Part shown: in pieces, positions 51,197 to 61,843 of the stretch
Layout: each line of letters starts with the position of its first letter
Position numbering within the stretch: position 1 is the stretch's first letter
Assembly: GCA_051294375.1 (NCBI GenBank)
Contig: CM119266.1
Span: 23,584,776-23,648,775, forward strand
Source of the DNA: Paraspadella gotoi
Lineage: Eukaryota > Chaetognatha
Direction of reading: 5' to 3'
Length of the DNA: 64,000 nucleotides
The notes under the pieces: generated by a model
The model's database searches: none
The model's input: the letters and a program-made list of their open reading frames with translations, nothing else
Told to the model about the DNA's origin: nothing
Made by a program: the position numbers and the translations under genes

Positions 51197-51505
51197 CTTG
51201 CTTCCATTGTTTCGTCGTCTCCCGTTCCAGCGGCTTCAGCTTTTCTCATTATCGCTGGCGATATTCCGTCAGAATTTATGTACGTTATGACAGGCGAGAG
51301 AAAGGGGCCGGACTCGAGGGAGGGAGGGAACGAAAGAGAAGAGAAGAAAAGAGAGGGGAAAAGATGGGAAGATGGGAAAAGATAAGAGAGTAGAGTAGAG
51401 AAGATAGGATGAAGTATATATAAGAAATAATGAATGGAATGGAGAATGAAGGAAACCGTGTAAGAAAGTTAAATACAAAAGTCGCAAGCGAATTTTCTCT
51501 CAAGA

Positions 51506-51509
<4 letters not shown>

Positions 51510-51587
<78 letters not shown>

Positions 51588-51845
51588 CTCTCTCAGATGA
51601 TTTGTCGCTCGACATCGGATGAATAACGTTTTTCTCTCTCTTCCTCCTTTTTCCCCCATTTCATTTTCCTCTCCTTTTTTTTCCTTTCTCTCTCTCCCGT
51701 TTTATTCTCTTTTTTATATCGACATTATCACGAGTGCGCGTGACGCGGGCGACTCCGCGTCGGTGGCGCGTGAGAGGGTGGAGTTGACGGAAACTGGGGT
51801 AAATCACTCTCTCCCATGTTCTTCTTTCTCACTCGCGGTTGTTCA

Positions 51846-51926
<81 letters not shown>
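51510..51926 (+). repeat. Two long (CT)n microsatellites
   Basis: CT repeats at 51510-51596 and 51850-51926, the second pure over more than 70 bases. The intervening 250 bases are pyrimidine-rich. Confidence 0.97.
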
Positions 51927-51929
<3 letters not shown>

Positions 51930-52254
51930 ACATTTATACCTGCTTTCGCTCATTTTCTCTGAAAATATCTCTTCAGACGACCAATCCTGAACCTGAAAAT
52001 CATAAAATTTGGAAAAACTATCGATTTTGAATGAAAGATATATGACATTATCTTGAGCCTAAATTGTAGAACAAGACAAGTGATATCAGAGAAGTTGTCG
52101 TCTTGAATCATAAAATCGTTTCTTCGTTCTACTAGATCTTTATTGTTCTCCCAAATATATACGCACCGAACATCATTACAAGATGAAGTCAACCATTCCC
52201 TTTTTTGCTCTCCCCGTTCTCCAAAAGCCTCATCACACCAACACCCTCGACCAA

Positions 52255-52510
52255 CCTTGGCCACGCCCCCTTCCCACCCCCAGGGGCGACGCCTTCTCTC
52301 ATCGCTTCCGGGACCCAGATGGCGTCAGCGCGGGTTTTTAATTTCGCGCGATAAAAGAAAATAGACTCTCGTCGCTTTGGCGCGGGATGACGTCGAATGA
52401 CGTCAATGGCGTCAATGGAGTAACGTCGTCGTCGACGGCGACGACAATGACGACGACGACGATGGCGACGATGGCGACGACGGCGTCAGCAACGACGACG
52501 ATAGGCGGGA
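52255..52510 (+). promoter_or_regulatory. CpG-rich candidate promoter of the spliced gene, with a CRE
   Basis: About 750-1000 bases upstream of the first recognised coding exon, this patch is CpG-rich in an AT-rich setting. It holds CCACGCCCCC (GC-box type, about 52260), GCGCGATAAAAG (TATA-like, about 52344-52355), TGACGTCG at 52388-52395 and a full palindromic CRE, TGACGTCA, at 52398-52405, followed by (GAC)n. The motifs suggest CREB/ATF-type control, but the transcription start is not visible and a non-coding 5' exon may lie here. Confidence 0.35.
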
Positions 52511-53266
52511 AACAACAACAAAGCCGACGAAATGAAATTTAAAAAAACTACTACAACAACGACAAAACAGATAAAAACTGGATCCAAGTTTTATCTACGG
52601 AGAACAGAAAACTTTATGTTTCTTTGTTGTTTTTTTTTCCAGCGTTAATCTGTTGGTATACTAAGGCAGTGAAATCTATTCCGAGAGAATACTATGAAAT
52701 GAAAGGAATAAATACTCTGACTTGAAAACATTCGAAAGAATCGAATTAATAACCTAATAAAGATTTAAAATCCGTCGAATATTCGATAAAACCATCGAAA
52801 ATACTCGATTAAAATACTCGGTTAAAATCCGTCGATACAATTCCTCGCTATCGCAGCGAGGAAAGAAAAGAAGTCAACTCGGAATTTAATGTTTTCGTCG
52901 CCAACATCGACGGATAAAAATGCCGAGCGATGTGAGGATAAAAAAAAAATAGTCTAATGTAGTCTAATATATACAACACTGACTTCCCCTTCCCAAATTG
53001 AATTATTAGATAAATAAAACATTTTTAAAAAAGAAAGCAATATATGTTTGATTAAATAATATAGATTAAATACTAACTCCTTCATAAAAATATTAAAATA
53101 TTAAAATATTAAAATAGAAAAATAGAAATAGTGAAACAAGTAATTTGCAAATTTTCATAGTAATAAGGAAGATTGAGTTGTTTACGAAAATCGTTTGTTT
53201 ATCATTTTCCGTTTTTATTTTGTTTTGGTTTTGTTTCTTTTTTCCCTCGTCCAGTCGGAAGTGCGT

Positions 53267-56152
53267 ATGGCGACGATGGGGCTGACCGTCGCCTCCCTGC
53301 TCATCATCATGGTCTCCATCGTCTTCAGCATCGTCAACTTCATCAAGTTCACCGATTTGAAGAGCAAAGTTCTCTCCTCGAGTGAGCCGAGGGAAAGAGA
53401 GGGACGTGGCATGGCATGGCTTTCTTTTTTATCGCTCATAGTTGTTTATTATTATTTCCGTTCATCCAGGCGGCATACCAGGATCTTCCGATCGTGAGTT
53501 AACACTGATGATATATTATTATTATTATTAACCTATGGGGAAGTAAAAAAACAAATTTTCTGTTTCATTTTTGACCGATCGTTTTCCAATTCATCTTGAC
53601 CCTGATTGAATAAAGAGCGCCAGGACATCAAAGACGAAATGGACGGTTTAACGGAAGACATCCAGGATTGGCAAGAGAGTGGTAAGTTATGTTTAAAATT
53701 TGTTGTTCCAATGAGAAAATCTTAAATTGGCAAATATTTATACTTATTTCTTTCAGTTGATAAAGGCAAAGGCCAAAGCAGTATTATGCGTATGAAGGTG
53801 AACGCAAAGAAGTATGAACTGTGATTGAATGAAAATGACATTGCAATAACTTTTATTTTACAGATGGATCCTAGACACGGACCTTACCAACCTTACCTTC
53901 ATTTTGAAAACGAAAAAAGTACCAATCCTCAATTTTTGTCGTCAGGACATTTAAATTATGGGTTTTGTTATCGATCAACGTTTTTTTCAGGAGTTAGAAA
54001 TGTGTTTAAGAGAGAAGCCCGTATGGACGTAAGTCAGTTCTTCAAAATTATATTTATTTTAGTTTTTATTTGTCGTGCTAACAATTAAATCATCTTTGGC
54101 TTCTCTTAACTCTAACTTTTCACAGGACGCGGAAGAAATGGGTAAAAAGATCATTGATCTGCTCGAGAAGAATTTGAAACCTGGTAAAGAAATCCGTCAC
54201 GGATTTTATTTTTTTACAACGTATGCCCGGTGAACCGTGCAGTTTAATAAGCCCGGGAATTTTTGTAATTCATTTGCAGAATATGCGGAACAAGCAAGGA
54301 AACTCGTTGAACAAATCAAGACGCTTCGTATGTTTTGACCTGATAATTGTTATTAGGTTTTAATTATTTTTATTTCCTTATAAATATATTTTCTCCGTCC
54401 TCCGGTTCCATTTACTTCCGGTTCGAATACCAAAGGTCCGAGGATCGATGGATTAACTAATAAATCGAAGGATCGACTCGAGAACGCCAAGACATTGCAG
54501 AAATCCGTGGACGAGACGGCGCGCCGACAAGCACGTGAGAGACGATGACGAAATGAATGTCAAAGACCAGATGACCCGACGGAAAGACTCTAGGAAAAAC
54601 ATTGCCTTATTGCCCTTAATTGTTTATGATATTGTATATATAGTTCAGAAGGACGTACTGATAAATCTCTCAAACTTTTCTCGCACGCAGAGGTTATGAT
54701 GGCTGATACGTTTGACATAGATCTGGACCAGAGCGACCCATTCAAAACGATCAACGATTCCCTGGAATTGTCCATACCCAAAACGCAGAAAGGGTTAGTT
54801 AATTTGTTCCGAAATTATTGGCGAAAAAAAAAACTGTTGCTAATTAATTGTTAAACAATTGTTTGTCAGAGAACCATCGGTGGCAAAGGCGAAGTCCTGC
54901 TCGGCTCCTCGTTACTTTTGGAATTGGGTCGTCAAGATCAAGAAGAAGATGACGGCGAGCGACGCTCTCAATCACTGCTACAAAAGTAGTTACATCTGAT
55001 TGTAGTACTTTTATTGGTATCAGGGTTTATATACAGTACAAATAAAACATAAGTCCATGAAAGCAAAATATTAAAAAAGCAGCATTGACTAAAAGATAAT
55101 TCAGAACAATAGTCTAGTTTGAATATTTCATGATTATTAAAAACAAAATTTAAAATATCATTTTTGGTTGCCACTAATTAGCTTAAAATTTTTTCTAACA
55201 TATATTGGTTGTACCAATTTCATAAATAAGAAGTTTTCGTTCCGCCATAAAAATATTATTATTATTCAATGACCATTCAATAATTTCATTCTCCATCCAT
55301 TATCAATTTATTGTAGCTACCACGACCATTATAAAACTTACCCGATTGCTTACGGTAAGGAAGGTAAGTAAGGCTTACCCCTTTCTCTTCCCTTCGGATC
55401 AGACGGCGGGGAATGGATCGGTAGCGTTGCCTGGAACAATCTGAGCTCACTCGTGTCCCCCGGTGAGAGTTACTGGGGTCACATGTTCCGCAAGTCCGAC
55501 TACGACTCGGACCTCATGGGTCCTCACATCGCCTGTCCCAAGAAAAGCGATTCTGGAGACGGAGACTGCACGAAGATTACAGACGATCTCAAGGTGACGC
55601 GTTGAACTAGTCAAGAGTTTGGAGATTGAGGTCCTAATAAATGTTATGACAGGTTTCAACGTACAACGGTTATAAGAATGATAAACATAAAGACGCGCCC
55701 GAGAGGGACTTCCGTTTGATTTGCTCAATGGCTAAAATTACTGCTACTGTTCAGTACTGTACAGTGTACTCGTCATTTTGGGCAAATACATATATATGCA
55801 TATACATATATAATGTATAGTTTGTATACCCCAATCATTAGCTCCGAAAACATAATATTAACTTCGTACACCCAATCCTATTCTCCGTTTCACCACAAAA
55901 GCCACAATTCAATTTCAAAACTCCTTTTTTCCACAGATCCACGCGGGCAAAGCCTTCTCCGAAGTGACTTCTCTGCAAGGGCTGCAGTCTTACGTCTTCA
56001 AAGATGCTGAGGGCAACAACAACGAACCCAAGGCGTGGTTCGCCAAGAAGGACGAGACCAAGGAATCCTTTTGCTTCGTTTGGCGCACCATGCTCAGATG
56101 GGGCTACGATATCGAGACCAGCCCGGGGCAGGGGGCGCTCATGGTCGAGTGA
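53267..56152 (+). CDS. Spliced gene for a single-pass membrane protein with helical stalk
   Basis: I assemble thirteen exons: 53255-53381, 53470-53493, 53616-53681, 53757-53797, 53864-53918, 53991-54028, 54126-54183, 54280-54327, 54436-54534, 54691-54793, 54870-54985, 55403-55593 and 55937-56152. Each intron is GT..AG, all junction phases agree, and from ATG 53267 the total is 1,170 nt (389 residues plus TGA). Residues about 4-27 (MGLTVASLLIIMVSIVFSIV...) form one membrane segment. A charged, helix-prone stalk follows (QDIKDEMDGLTEDIQDWQES; DAEEMGKKIIDLLEKNLKP), then a Trp/Cys-containing C-terminal part with paired acidic and aromatic residues. I recognise no family. Lysines after the membrane segment leave orientation uncertain; the cysteines favour an outside C-terminus. 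The exon starts at 53255 after an acceptor-like CAG, so an earlier exon may exist. Exons 5 and 6 together are 93 nt and could be skipped in frame; the 72-bp intron between them is also in frame and has a weak donor. Confidence 0.75.
55317..55354 (+). CDS. Candidate cassette exon (38 nt) in the spliced gene
   Basis: Inside the 417-bp intron, TTTATTGTAG is followed by 38 bases and the donor GGTAAGG. In the frame that joins the next exon it reads YHDHYKTYPIAYG, then DGGEW, which looks protein-like. It needs an incoming phase of 2, whereas the preceding exon ends in phase 1 after CAAAA. One missing A in that run would reconcile them; otherwise the exon is not usable. Confidence 0.3.
55653..55763 (+). 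CDS. Candidate extra exon (96 or 111 nt) in the spliced gene
   Basis: After TTATGACAG the frame continues the preceding exon in phase 0 as VSTYNGYKNDKHKDAPERDF and RLICSMAKITAT, and remains open beyond. Donors in phase 0 are ACT|GTTCAG at 55748 and ACA|GTGTAC at 55763; both join the last exon in frame. The upstream intron would be only 59 bp. The ERDFRLIC segment faintly resembles the D-R-x-[WF]-x-[FY]-x-C repeats of dermatopontin, a guess that only a profile search could settle. Confidence 0.45.
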
Positions 56153-56373
56153 GCCTCATGAGGGGGATGGAATAAGATGGCGAAGGAATCGGAGAGATCA
56201 TTTTTTTCTAGGATTAATCATAAAGATACGGCGGATTTTTAATTTTGACTAATTATTTTAATATATATCAATGAGTAATACGAATTTATTCGAGAGCGCT
56301 CTCCGATTCCCTAATATTGTAATAACGAAAAAAAAAAAGGTTTGAAATTGTTATTTTTATTTTTCAAGAGGAA

Positions 56374-56379
56374 AATAAA
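56374..56379 (+). terminator. Polyadenylation signal AATAAA
   Basis: AATAAA lies 222 bases after the TGA of the spliced gene, in AT-rich DNA followed by T- and GT-rich sequence, as expected for a 3' end. Confidence 0.6.
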
Positions 56380-56659
56380 ACCAAATGGTTTAATTAATTT
56401 TAGTCGTGTTTTTCGTTGTTGGAATTGTTACAGGTGATATATATTTTTCATTCCGGTATTTTCCCATAAAAATATTTGAATATTTTTTTCTGGGGGGTGG
56501 AACCGACTGGTGGCGTGACCTTGTATTTCGCCCCCTTCCCGTCATTTTTTGACCATAAATGCCACAACCTTATTTCTCGCTGGAACTTCATGGCACCGTA
56601 TCAACAAACCATTACTCCTTTGGCGAAACAATACGCGCTGTTGGCAAATAAAACTGTCG

Positions 56660-56720
56660 ACGAAAACGACGACGACGAAAATGACGACGACGAAAACGAC
56701 GACGACGAAAACGACGACGG
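56660..56720 (+). repeat. 15-bp GACGACGACGAAAAC minisatellite
   Basis: Four units with minor changes (GAAAATGAC, GAAAACGAC). It sits in a 156-codon frame (56476-56946) as DENDD repeats, but that frame has no domain and continues into a GC-rich hairpin, so it is not called as a gene. Confidence 0.9.
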
Positions 56721-56784
56721 GCGGGACAGTTTATGGTTTTATTGCCTTTCCAGTTGGTCGCCCGTCGGGTCGGCCCGACAAAGG

Positions 56785-56846
56785 CCCCGTCGGGCTCGAC
56801 CCTCGCGGTTTCGCCGCGCCGAGGCGGGACCGCGAGGACGACGGGG
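56785..56846. repeat. GC-rich two-part hairpin
   Basis: Nested complementary arms: CCCCGTCG (56785-56792) with CGACGGGG (56839-56846), and CCTCGCGGT (56801-56809) with ACCGCGAGG (56829-56837). They lie in a GC-rich island (56710-56940) downstream of the spliced gene. Confidence 0.8.
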
Positions 56847-56949
56847 CGAAAACGGCGGAAGGGCCGAGCGAGTGGCCTCTGCGGAAAAAGGAGCCAGACG
56901 AGACGGAAGGGCCAAGGATGAGAGAGAAGGACTGAGAAGCCGGTAACAA

Positions 56950-57837
56950 GTTGGACTTAGAGGCCAAAAATTGGAAAAGACAAGTGTTAACGAGGATTCT
57001 CGGACACTACTTGGCCCGGGGTAGAAAGAAACTGACTGCCTTACTCGAAGGAGTCCTTCAACTCAAGGAGATAAAGAAACTAATATTTTGGGTCACTGAT
57101 TAACTTATAAAAAATGAGGTGTCCTTTAGTTTCTTGTCGGTTTTTCCCGTAACAGTTTCGTGTCGAATTTATCCTTGTGGTTTTTCCTCTTGTTTGTTTT
57201 TACCTTCCCATTTCGAAAAATCATGTCAGAGTCTCGTCAAAATTATGTTTTATTCCATGTTCTTCTCTCGTTCTCTTCTCATAAATTAAGAGTCTTTTTC
57301 TCTCTGTCTTTCTCTGATTCGGAAAAATCTTTCTGAAATGTTATTGTTCTTGTCCTTTTCCCTTTTGTGTTTCTTCGCATTTGGTTTTGCAACTTGCACA
57401 CTTTGGTCTACCTCCACTTCTCCCTCTCTCCTTTCTCCCCATTTCCACCTTCTCCCTCTTTTTTCTTCCTGCTCCTCCCCTTCTCCCTCTCTCCCCCAAA
57501 CGCACGATTCGGCCTCCTTCTAATCTTCCTGCCTCGGAGACCGCGTCGATAAATCACGTCCTGTGATCCCGCGTTTCATCTCGATCCCCGAAAAAAAAAA
57601 ATCCCGCGAGTCCGACTTAGGTCCGGGAAAATTCGACCAATCACGAGTCGTCGTCTCAATACGCCAAGATTTCTTCGACCATTCGGCAACGCGTTAATCC
57701 GATTTGGCCACGTCATGGCGCGCGATCTCACTCGCTCCAGAAAAAAAAAGAACGATTTTTCATCTTTTCTTTTTTTAATTTCTTTTTTTTTCGATGTCGA
57801 TTATCATTAGCCGAATTTTCTTTCTTTTTTTTTTCCT
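56950..57837. other. Intergenic stretch downstream of the spliced gene
   Basis: AT-rich then pyrimidine-rich DNA (57400-57500) and a CpG-richer part (57530-57730). No gene was recognised. Confidence 0.55.
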
Positions 57838-58401
57838 GATGAAAGAAAGAGTTACACCGTAAATTAGAAAAAGAGAAAAAAAATTGTGATGCGAGATAAA
57901 TTGAGTTTGGATTTGTCGGCCCAAGATGAAAAGTATCCTAGGATCCAGTGGATTTTGGTGAAAATGGATCAGAAAACAAATGGGGCATAGTATTATCCAT
58001 AAAAGACTCTCTTGACGAAAAGAAATCTCGGGAGTCGGAGTATACGATTTCAATTTGAATGCTTCTGAAAAAAAAAAAAAAAAATCGGAAGAGAAATTTG
58101 CAGGTTTTTATCTCTCTCTCTCTTTCTCTTTTTCTCTCTCTCTTTTTTCTCTCCGTCTGTCCGTCTGCGATCGCTCAACCACGTCGTATCAGCCGACGTC
58201 TCTGTCTGAGCCGCCCTTAGTGTGAGAGAGAGAGAGAGAGAGAGAGAGACGGAGCGAGACAGAGTGGGATGGACGAAGGGAAGACGAATGATCGCCGATT
58301 CAGTGGAATCCTTTGGCGGCTCCTTTGCTTAGTCAGACTCTGGGCGGAACTTCACAGAATCCCTCGATCCGCGATGATGAACAGCGGCGAGCGGTCAAGG
58401 T

Positions 58402-58422
58402 CACGTGAGAGCCCGTCACGTG
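58402..58422 (+). promoter_or_regulatory. Paired CACGTG E-boxes
   Basis: GTCACGTGAGA and GTCACGTGACC place CACGTG at 58402-58407 and 58417-58422 in a GC-rich patch. The other arm keeps both (63410-63415 and 63424-63429) with spacing changed by one base. TCACGTGA is the kind of site bound by USF/MITF-type bHLH-zip proteins. No transcript is known here. Confidence 0.35.
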
Positions 58423-58522
58423 ACCGTCACGGCGGGGCCGGTCGCGAAGGTCTCTCCATCTCTGTCGATTTATCCCTCCCCCGTTTATTAGAAGCGGAAA
58501 CGAAGGGGGTGAGAGGAGAAGA

Positions 58523-58526
<4 letters not shown>

Positions 58527-58592
<66 letters not shown>
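58527..58592 (+). repeat. (GA)n microsatellite
   Basis: Pure GA run, matched in the other arm by interrupted (CT)n at 63241-63322. A smaller GA run at 58222-58249 is matched by CT at 63576-63632. Confidence 0.95.
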
Positions 58593-58594
<2 letters not shown>

Positions 58595-59129
58595 AGGGAC
58601 GCGGGAGACTGAGTCGATTACCGGCAGCGGATTGCGTGTCTAGACTTTTTGACGAACGAATGCCTCTCCTCTCTACCTCTCTCTCAGTCTCTCCTTGGCG
58701 GGAGGCGAAAAGGACTTTAATCGAATCGAGCCGTCCTCGTCGTCGTCGTCGGTCGTTATCGTCGTCGTCGCCCTAAACGTAGTTTCGATTCGTCGGAAAT
58801 CGATGCGCTCATAATTTACGAGGAGGAAATCTGATTTGAGAGGAAAAGTTTGGAGGCGGATCGAGGATCGGGGTTGGCCCGAAGTGTCACTTGGGGTTGG
58901 AACGCGATAGGTTAATTCGCGGATTGATTAGATAATGAAATGGCCAAAGGCTCGGAATTGCCAAGTTTTTGATTTTTTGGTTCTCTCCCAGTTGCGCAGG
59001 GATTTCTTAAACACACAGATCAATCGATGTCCGTTCTACAACAATCAACTCGGACAAACGAATCCATTCCGTATTCGTCAGAAATGAGCGTCGTACTGTA
59101 AACCAAACTGAAACAAAACTGACGAAAAA

Positions 59130-59322
<193 letters not shown>

Positions 59323-59444
59323 AAAAGTTTGGCCATTTATATGGCGGGTCGATATGCTGAAATTTAGTCATCATTAAGCCGATCATCAAATGCTTTATGA
59401 TTTGAGAATTCTCTTCGTCGTTAGCGTCGTTGTCGTGTCGTCGC

Positions 59445-59453
59445 GCCATGGTC
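59445..59453 (+). repeat. Target-site duplication, left copy (GCCATGGTC)
   Basis: Nine bases directly before the transposon's left end, identical to 61835-61843. Confidence 0.85.
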
Positions 59454-59869
59454 AAGTATGTCATCCTTCATAATCGCTTCCCCGGGGGCGGTACTGGGGG
59501 CGGCCCCGCGGGGTGGCTCCGGCGGGGCGGCCCGCGAGGGGCAGGGCAAATCCTTACCGCCTAGGGGCGGGCCCTGTAGCCTGCTTTTTATTGGAGGCCC
59601 CAAGGGGCCACTCCAGGGGGAATCCCCAGGGGCTAGAAAAACCTTGCCCCCTGGGGCTACCCCCTAGGGGGCTGGATTTTTCCTGCCCCCTGGAAACGGC
59701 TCTCTCTCCTCCCTCCTATCTCTCTCTGTCCCCTCTACTCTCTCTCTCTCCTCTCCCTCGATCTCTCTCTCTCTTTCTCTCTCTATTTTCTATTTTCATC
59801 TTTCCATTACAATAAAATATAAAAATAAAAATAATATTTTTTCACTTCAATTAATCATCAAATGAGACC

Positions 59870-60385
59870 ATAGCTGCACCAAATACCAAGCTTGCATAAT
59901 TTGGTGAACACCTTGCATTATTTTAGTAGATTGACATAAATTGGTCAACTGACATAAATTGTCAACCGTGATATAAATTTAATCAACTTTTAAAATTTGT
60001 AAACTTTTATAATTTGGTAAACTTTCATAATTTGGTATTTTTTTTATATTTAGTTAACTTGCTTATTTGGTAAGTCCTTCATAAATTGGGCTCAACTTTT
60101 TATAATTTGGTTAAACTTTAATAATTTTGGTTAAACTTTCATAATTTGGTAAACGTTCATATTTGGGTAAACTTTCATAAATTTAATCAATTTTGCGATA
60201 ATTAATCAACCTCGCATAATTTGGTCAACTTGCATAATTTGGTCAATTTCATAGATTTATCAATTGGCATAAATTGGTCACTGGTATAAATTGGTTAATT
60301 TGCTTTAATTTATTCAACAGTCATGAATTGTCAACTTTAGATAATTTGGACAACTTGGATAATTTGGTCAATAATTATATTTGGT
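59870..60385 (+). repeat. Degenerate 18-20-bp minisatellite inside the transposon
   Basis: Many imperfect units of the type ACTTTCATAATTTGGTAA, with variants such as ACTTGCATAATTTGGTCA and GACATAAATTGGTCAACT. Units decay towards both ends. Confidence 0.85.
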
Positions 60386-61320
60386 GCAACATCTCAACTT
60401 AACAATTGCTAATTAATAATTTTATCCAATAGAAATACAAAAAAGTAACTTTTGTTTTTCCCATAAAACTTACTTTCAATTTTTCTACCCACAAACAAAA
60501 TTTTATCTTAAAAATTTTATAGATAAAGAGTAGGATGGTTTTAATTTTTTAATTCACTTATAAAATAATGTAATTAAAAAATATTAATTGATTATTAATT
60601 AATAATCAGTTTTTAAGTCCATCCGCATTTAGTTCATTAAACTCTATTATTCGTGATTAAATAGATGGATTGGAATAAAATTTTGTGTGTGGGTAAGAAA
60701 GTATGTGATTGAGCTAGAATAAAGTTTTGCTCAACTCTCTCTCTGCAATCGTCAGCCTCTTACTTAACAACGTGAGTTCATCTTAAGGCAATCACAAACT
60801 AAAATTATTAATTAGCACAATCTTAAATAAAATAAAATTTATTTTAGCCGATGTAGAACTCGTTTAAATGTTGATGAATAGTTTTTTCATTGTTTTTTTG
60901 GGGGGAGCTCCATAATTCACTAAGTAGGTCTGTCAGTCAACTGCCCCATTATTTGTTTGGTGGATTTATTTTAATTTTTTTTTAAATATCAAATTATGAT
61001 ATTTTTTTTAAAAATTATGTTCCTCTATAGTCCCTATCAGTATGTCCACCAACAATAAAAAGAAAAAAAAATTAAAAAAAAAAAAGGATTAAAAAAAAGA
61101 CAAAAAAAGAGACAAATGACTGAATTAGCTTTTAACCACTAATTTGTATGGGCTACGTCCTAACAATTTTTGTTAAAACTTATTTCTAATATTTTTAACT
61201 GAAATAAAATAATTGTTAAAAAATACAAATATTATAATTTTTAGATAAAATATGGATATAATGGAGTTACAATAATTTGCATAAATTTGTAGTATTTAAT
61301 TCAGTTACATTAAAACAACG
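60386..61320. other. AT-rich interior of the transposon
   Basis: About 930 bases of AT-rich sequence with no open frame of note and no recognisable transposase remnant. Confidence 0.7.
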
Positions 61321-61834
61321 TCTTAAGAGAGAGAGAAAAAAGATCTATAGAGAGAGAAAAAGAGAGAGAGAGAAAAAAGAAAGAGTGAATGAGAAAAAGA
61401 AGAGAGAGAGAAAAAGAGAGAGAGAAAAAGGAAAAAGGAGAGAGAAAGAGAAGGTAACGAAGACAGGGAAATATTCTCAGATGAAATAACATAGTCAGAA
61501 GTATATTTTCCTCACTTCATCTAAACTTTGCTCTCGCTTTAACTCGCCCCTGGGGGAGCAGTTTTTGCTCCCCAAGGGTTACCGCCCAGGGGCAGACTTT
61601 TTTTTGGCCCCAGGGGGCTAAGCATTAAGGAGGGGCGCCGCCCTAATAGACCCAAAAAATATTGCCCCAGGGGAAACCCCCTGGGCGGCCCCTTCTCTGT
61701 TATTGGTACCAATCCAGAGGGGGCGCCCCCTCAATGACCATAGTTTGTGCCTGCTCCCCCTGGAATAGTCTGCCCCCTGGGGCCGGCCATAAGGAGCCGC
61801 CCCGCGGGCGGAGGATTGGGAGATGACATATCTC

Positions 61835-61843
61835 GCCATGGTC
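61835..61843 (+). repeat. Target-site duplication, right copy (GCCATGGTC)
   Basis: Nine bases directly after the transposon's right end. The single-copy empty target in the other arm differs at one base (GCCATGCTC). Confidence 0.85.

Larger units (their letters stand above)
59454..61834. mobile_element. Non-autonomous TIR transposon (2,381 bp), Mutator/foldback-like
   Basis: The insertion begins AAGTATGTCATCC and ends GGGAGATGACATATCTC, so its ends are imperfect inverted repeats sharing TATGTCATC. It is flanked by direct 9-bp copies of GCCATGGTC (59445-59453 and 61835-61843). The opposite arm has one copy of this target (GCCATGCTC, 62510-62518 on the minus strand) and no insertion. Both halves have the same order: GC-rich CCCC/GGGG palindromes (59470-59700; 61545-61810), then CT (59700-59790) facing GA (61325-61455), giving a fold-back design. 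The middle is AT-rich with a degenerate minisatellite. No transposase frame is present, so movement would need a helper. A 9-bp duplication fits Mutator-like and foldback elements; Merlin-type is an alternative. Confidence 0.85.

Noticed and set aside
53195-53266. Upstream extension of the spliced gene's first exon (MFIIFRFYFVLVLF...)
   Set aside because: It translates a polypyrimidine-type stretch ending in CCAG, better explained as an intron end or untranslated sequence.
54417-54432. GGTTCGAATACC resembling a tRNA B box
   Set aside because: No A box or cloverleaf; it lies in an intron just before a splice acceptor.
56476-56946. 156-codon frame downstream of the spliced gene
   Set aside because: It is made of a 15-bp repeat and a GC hairpin island, has no domain, and lies after the polyadenylation signal.
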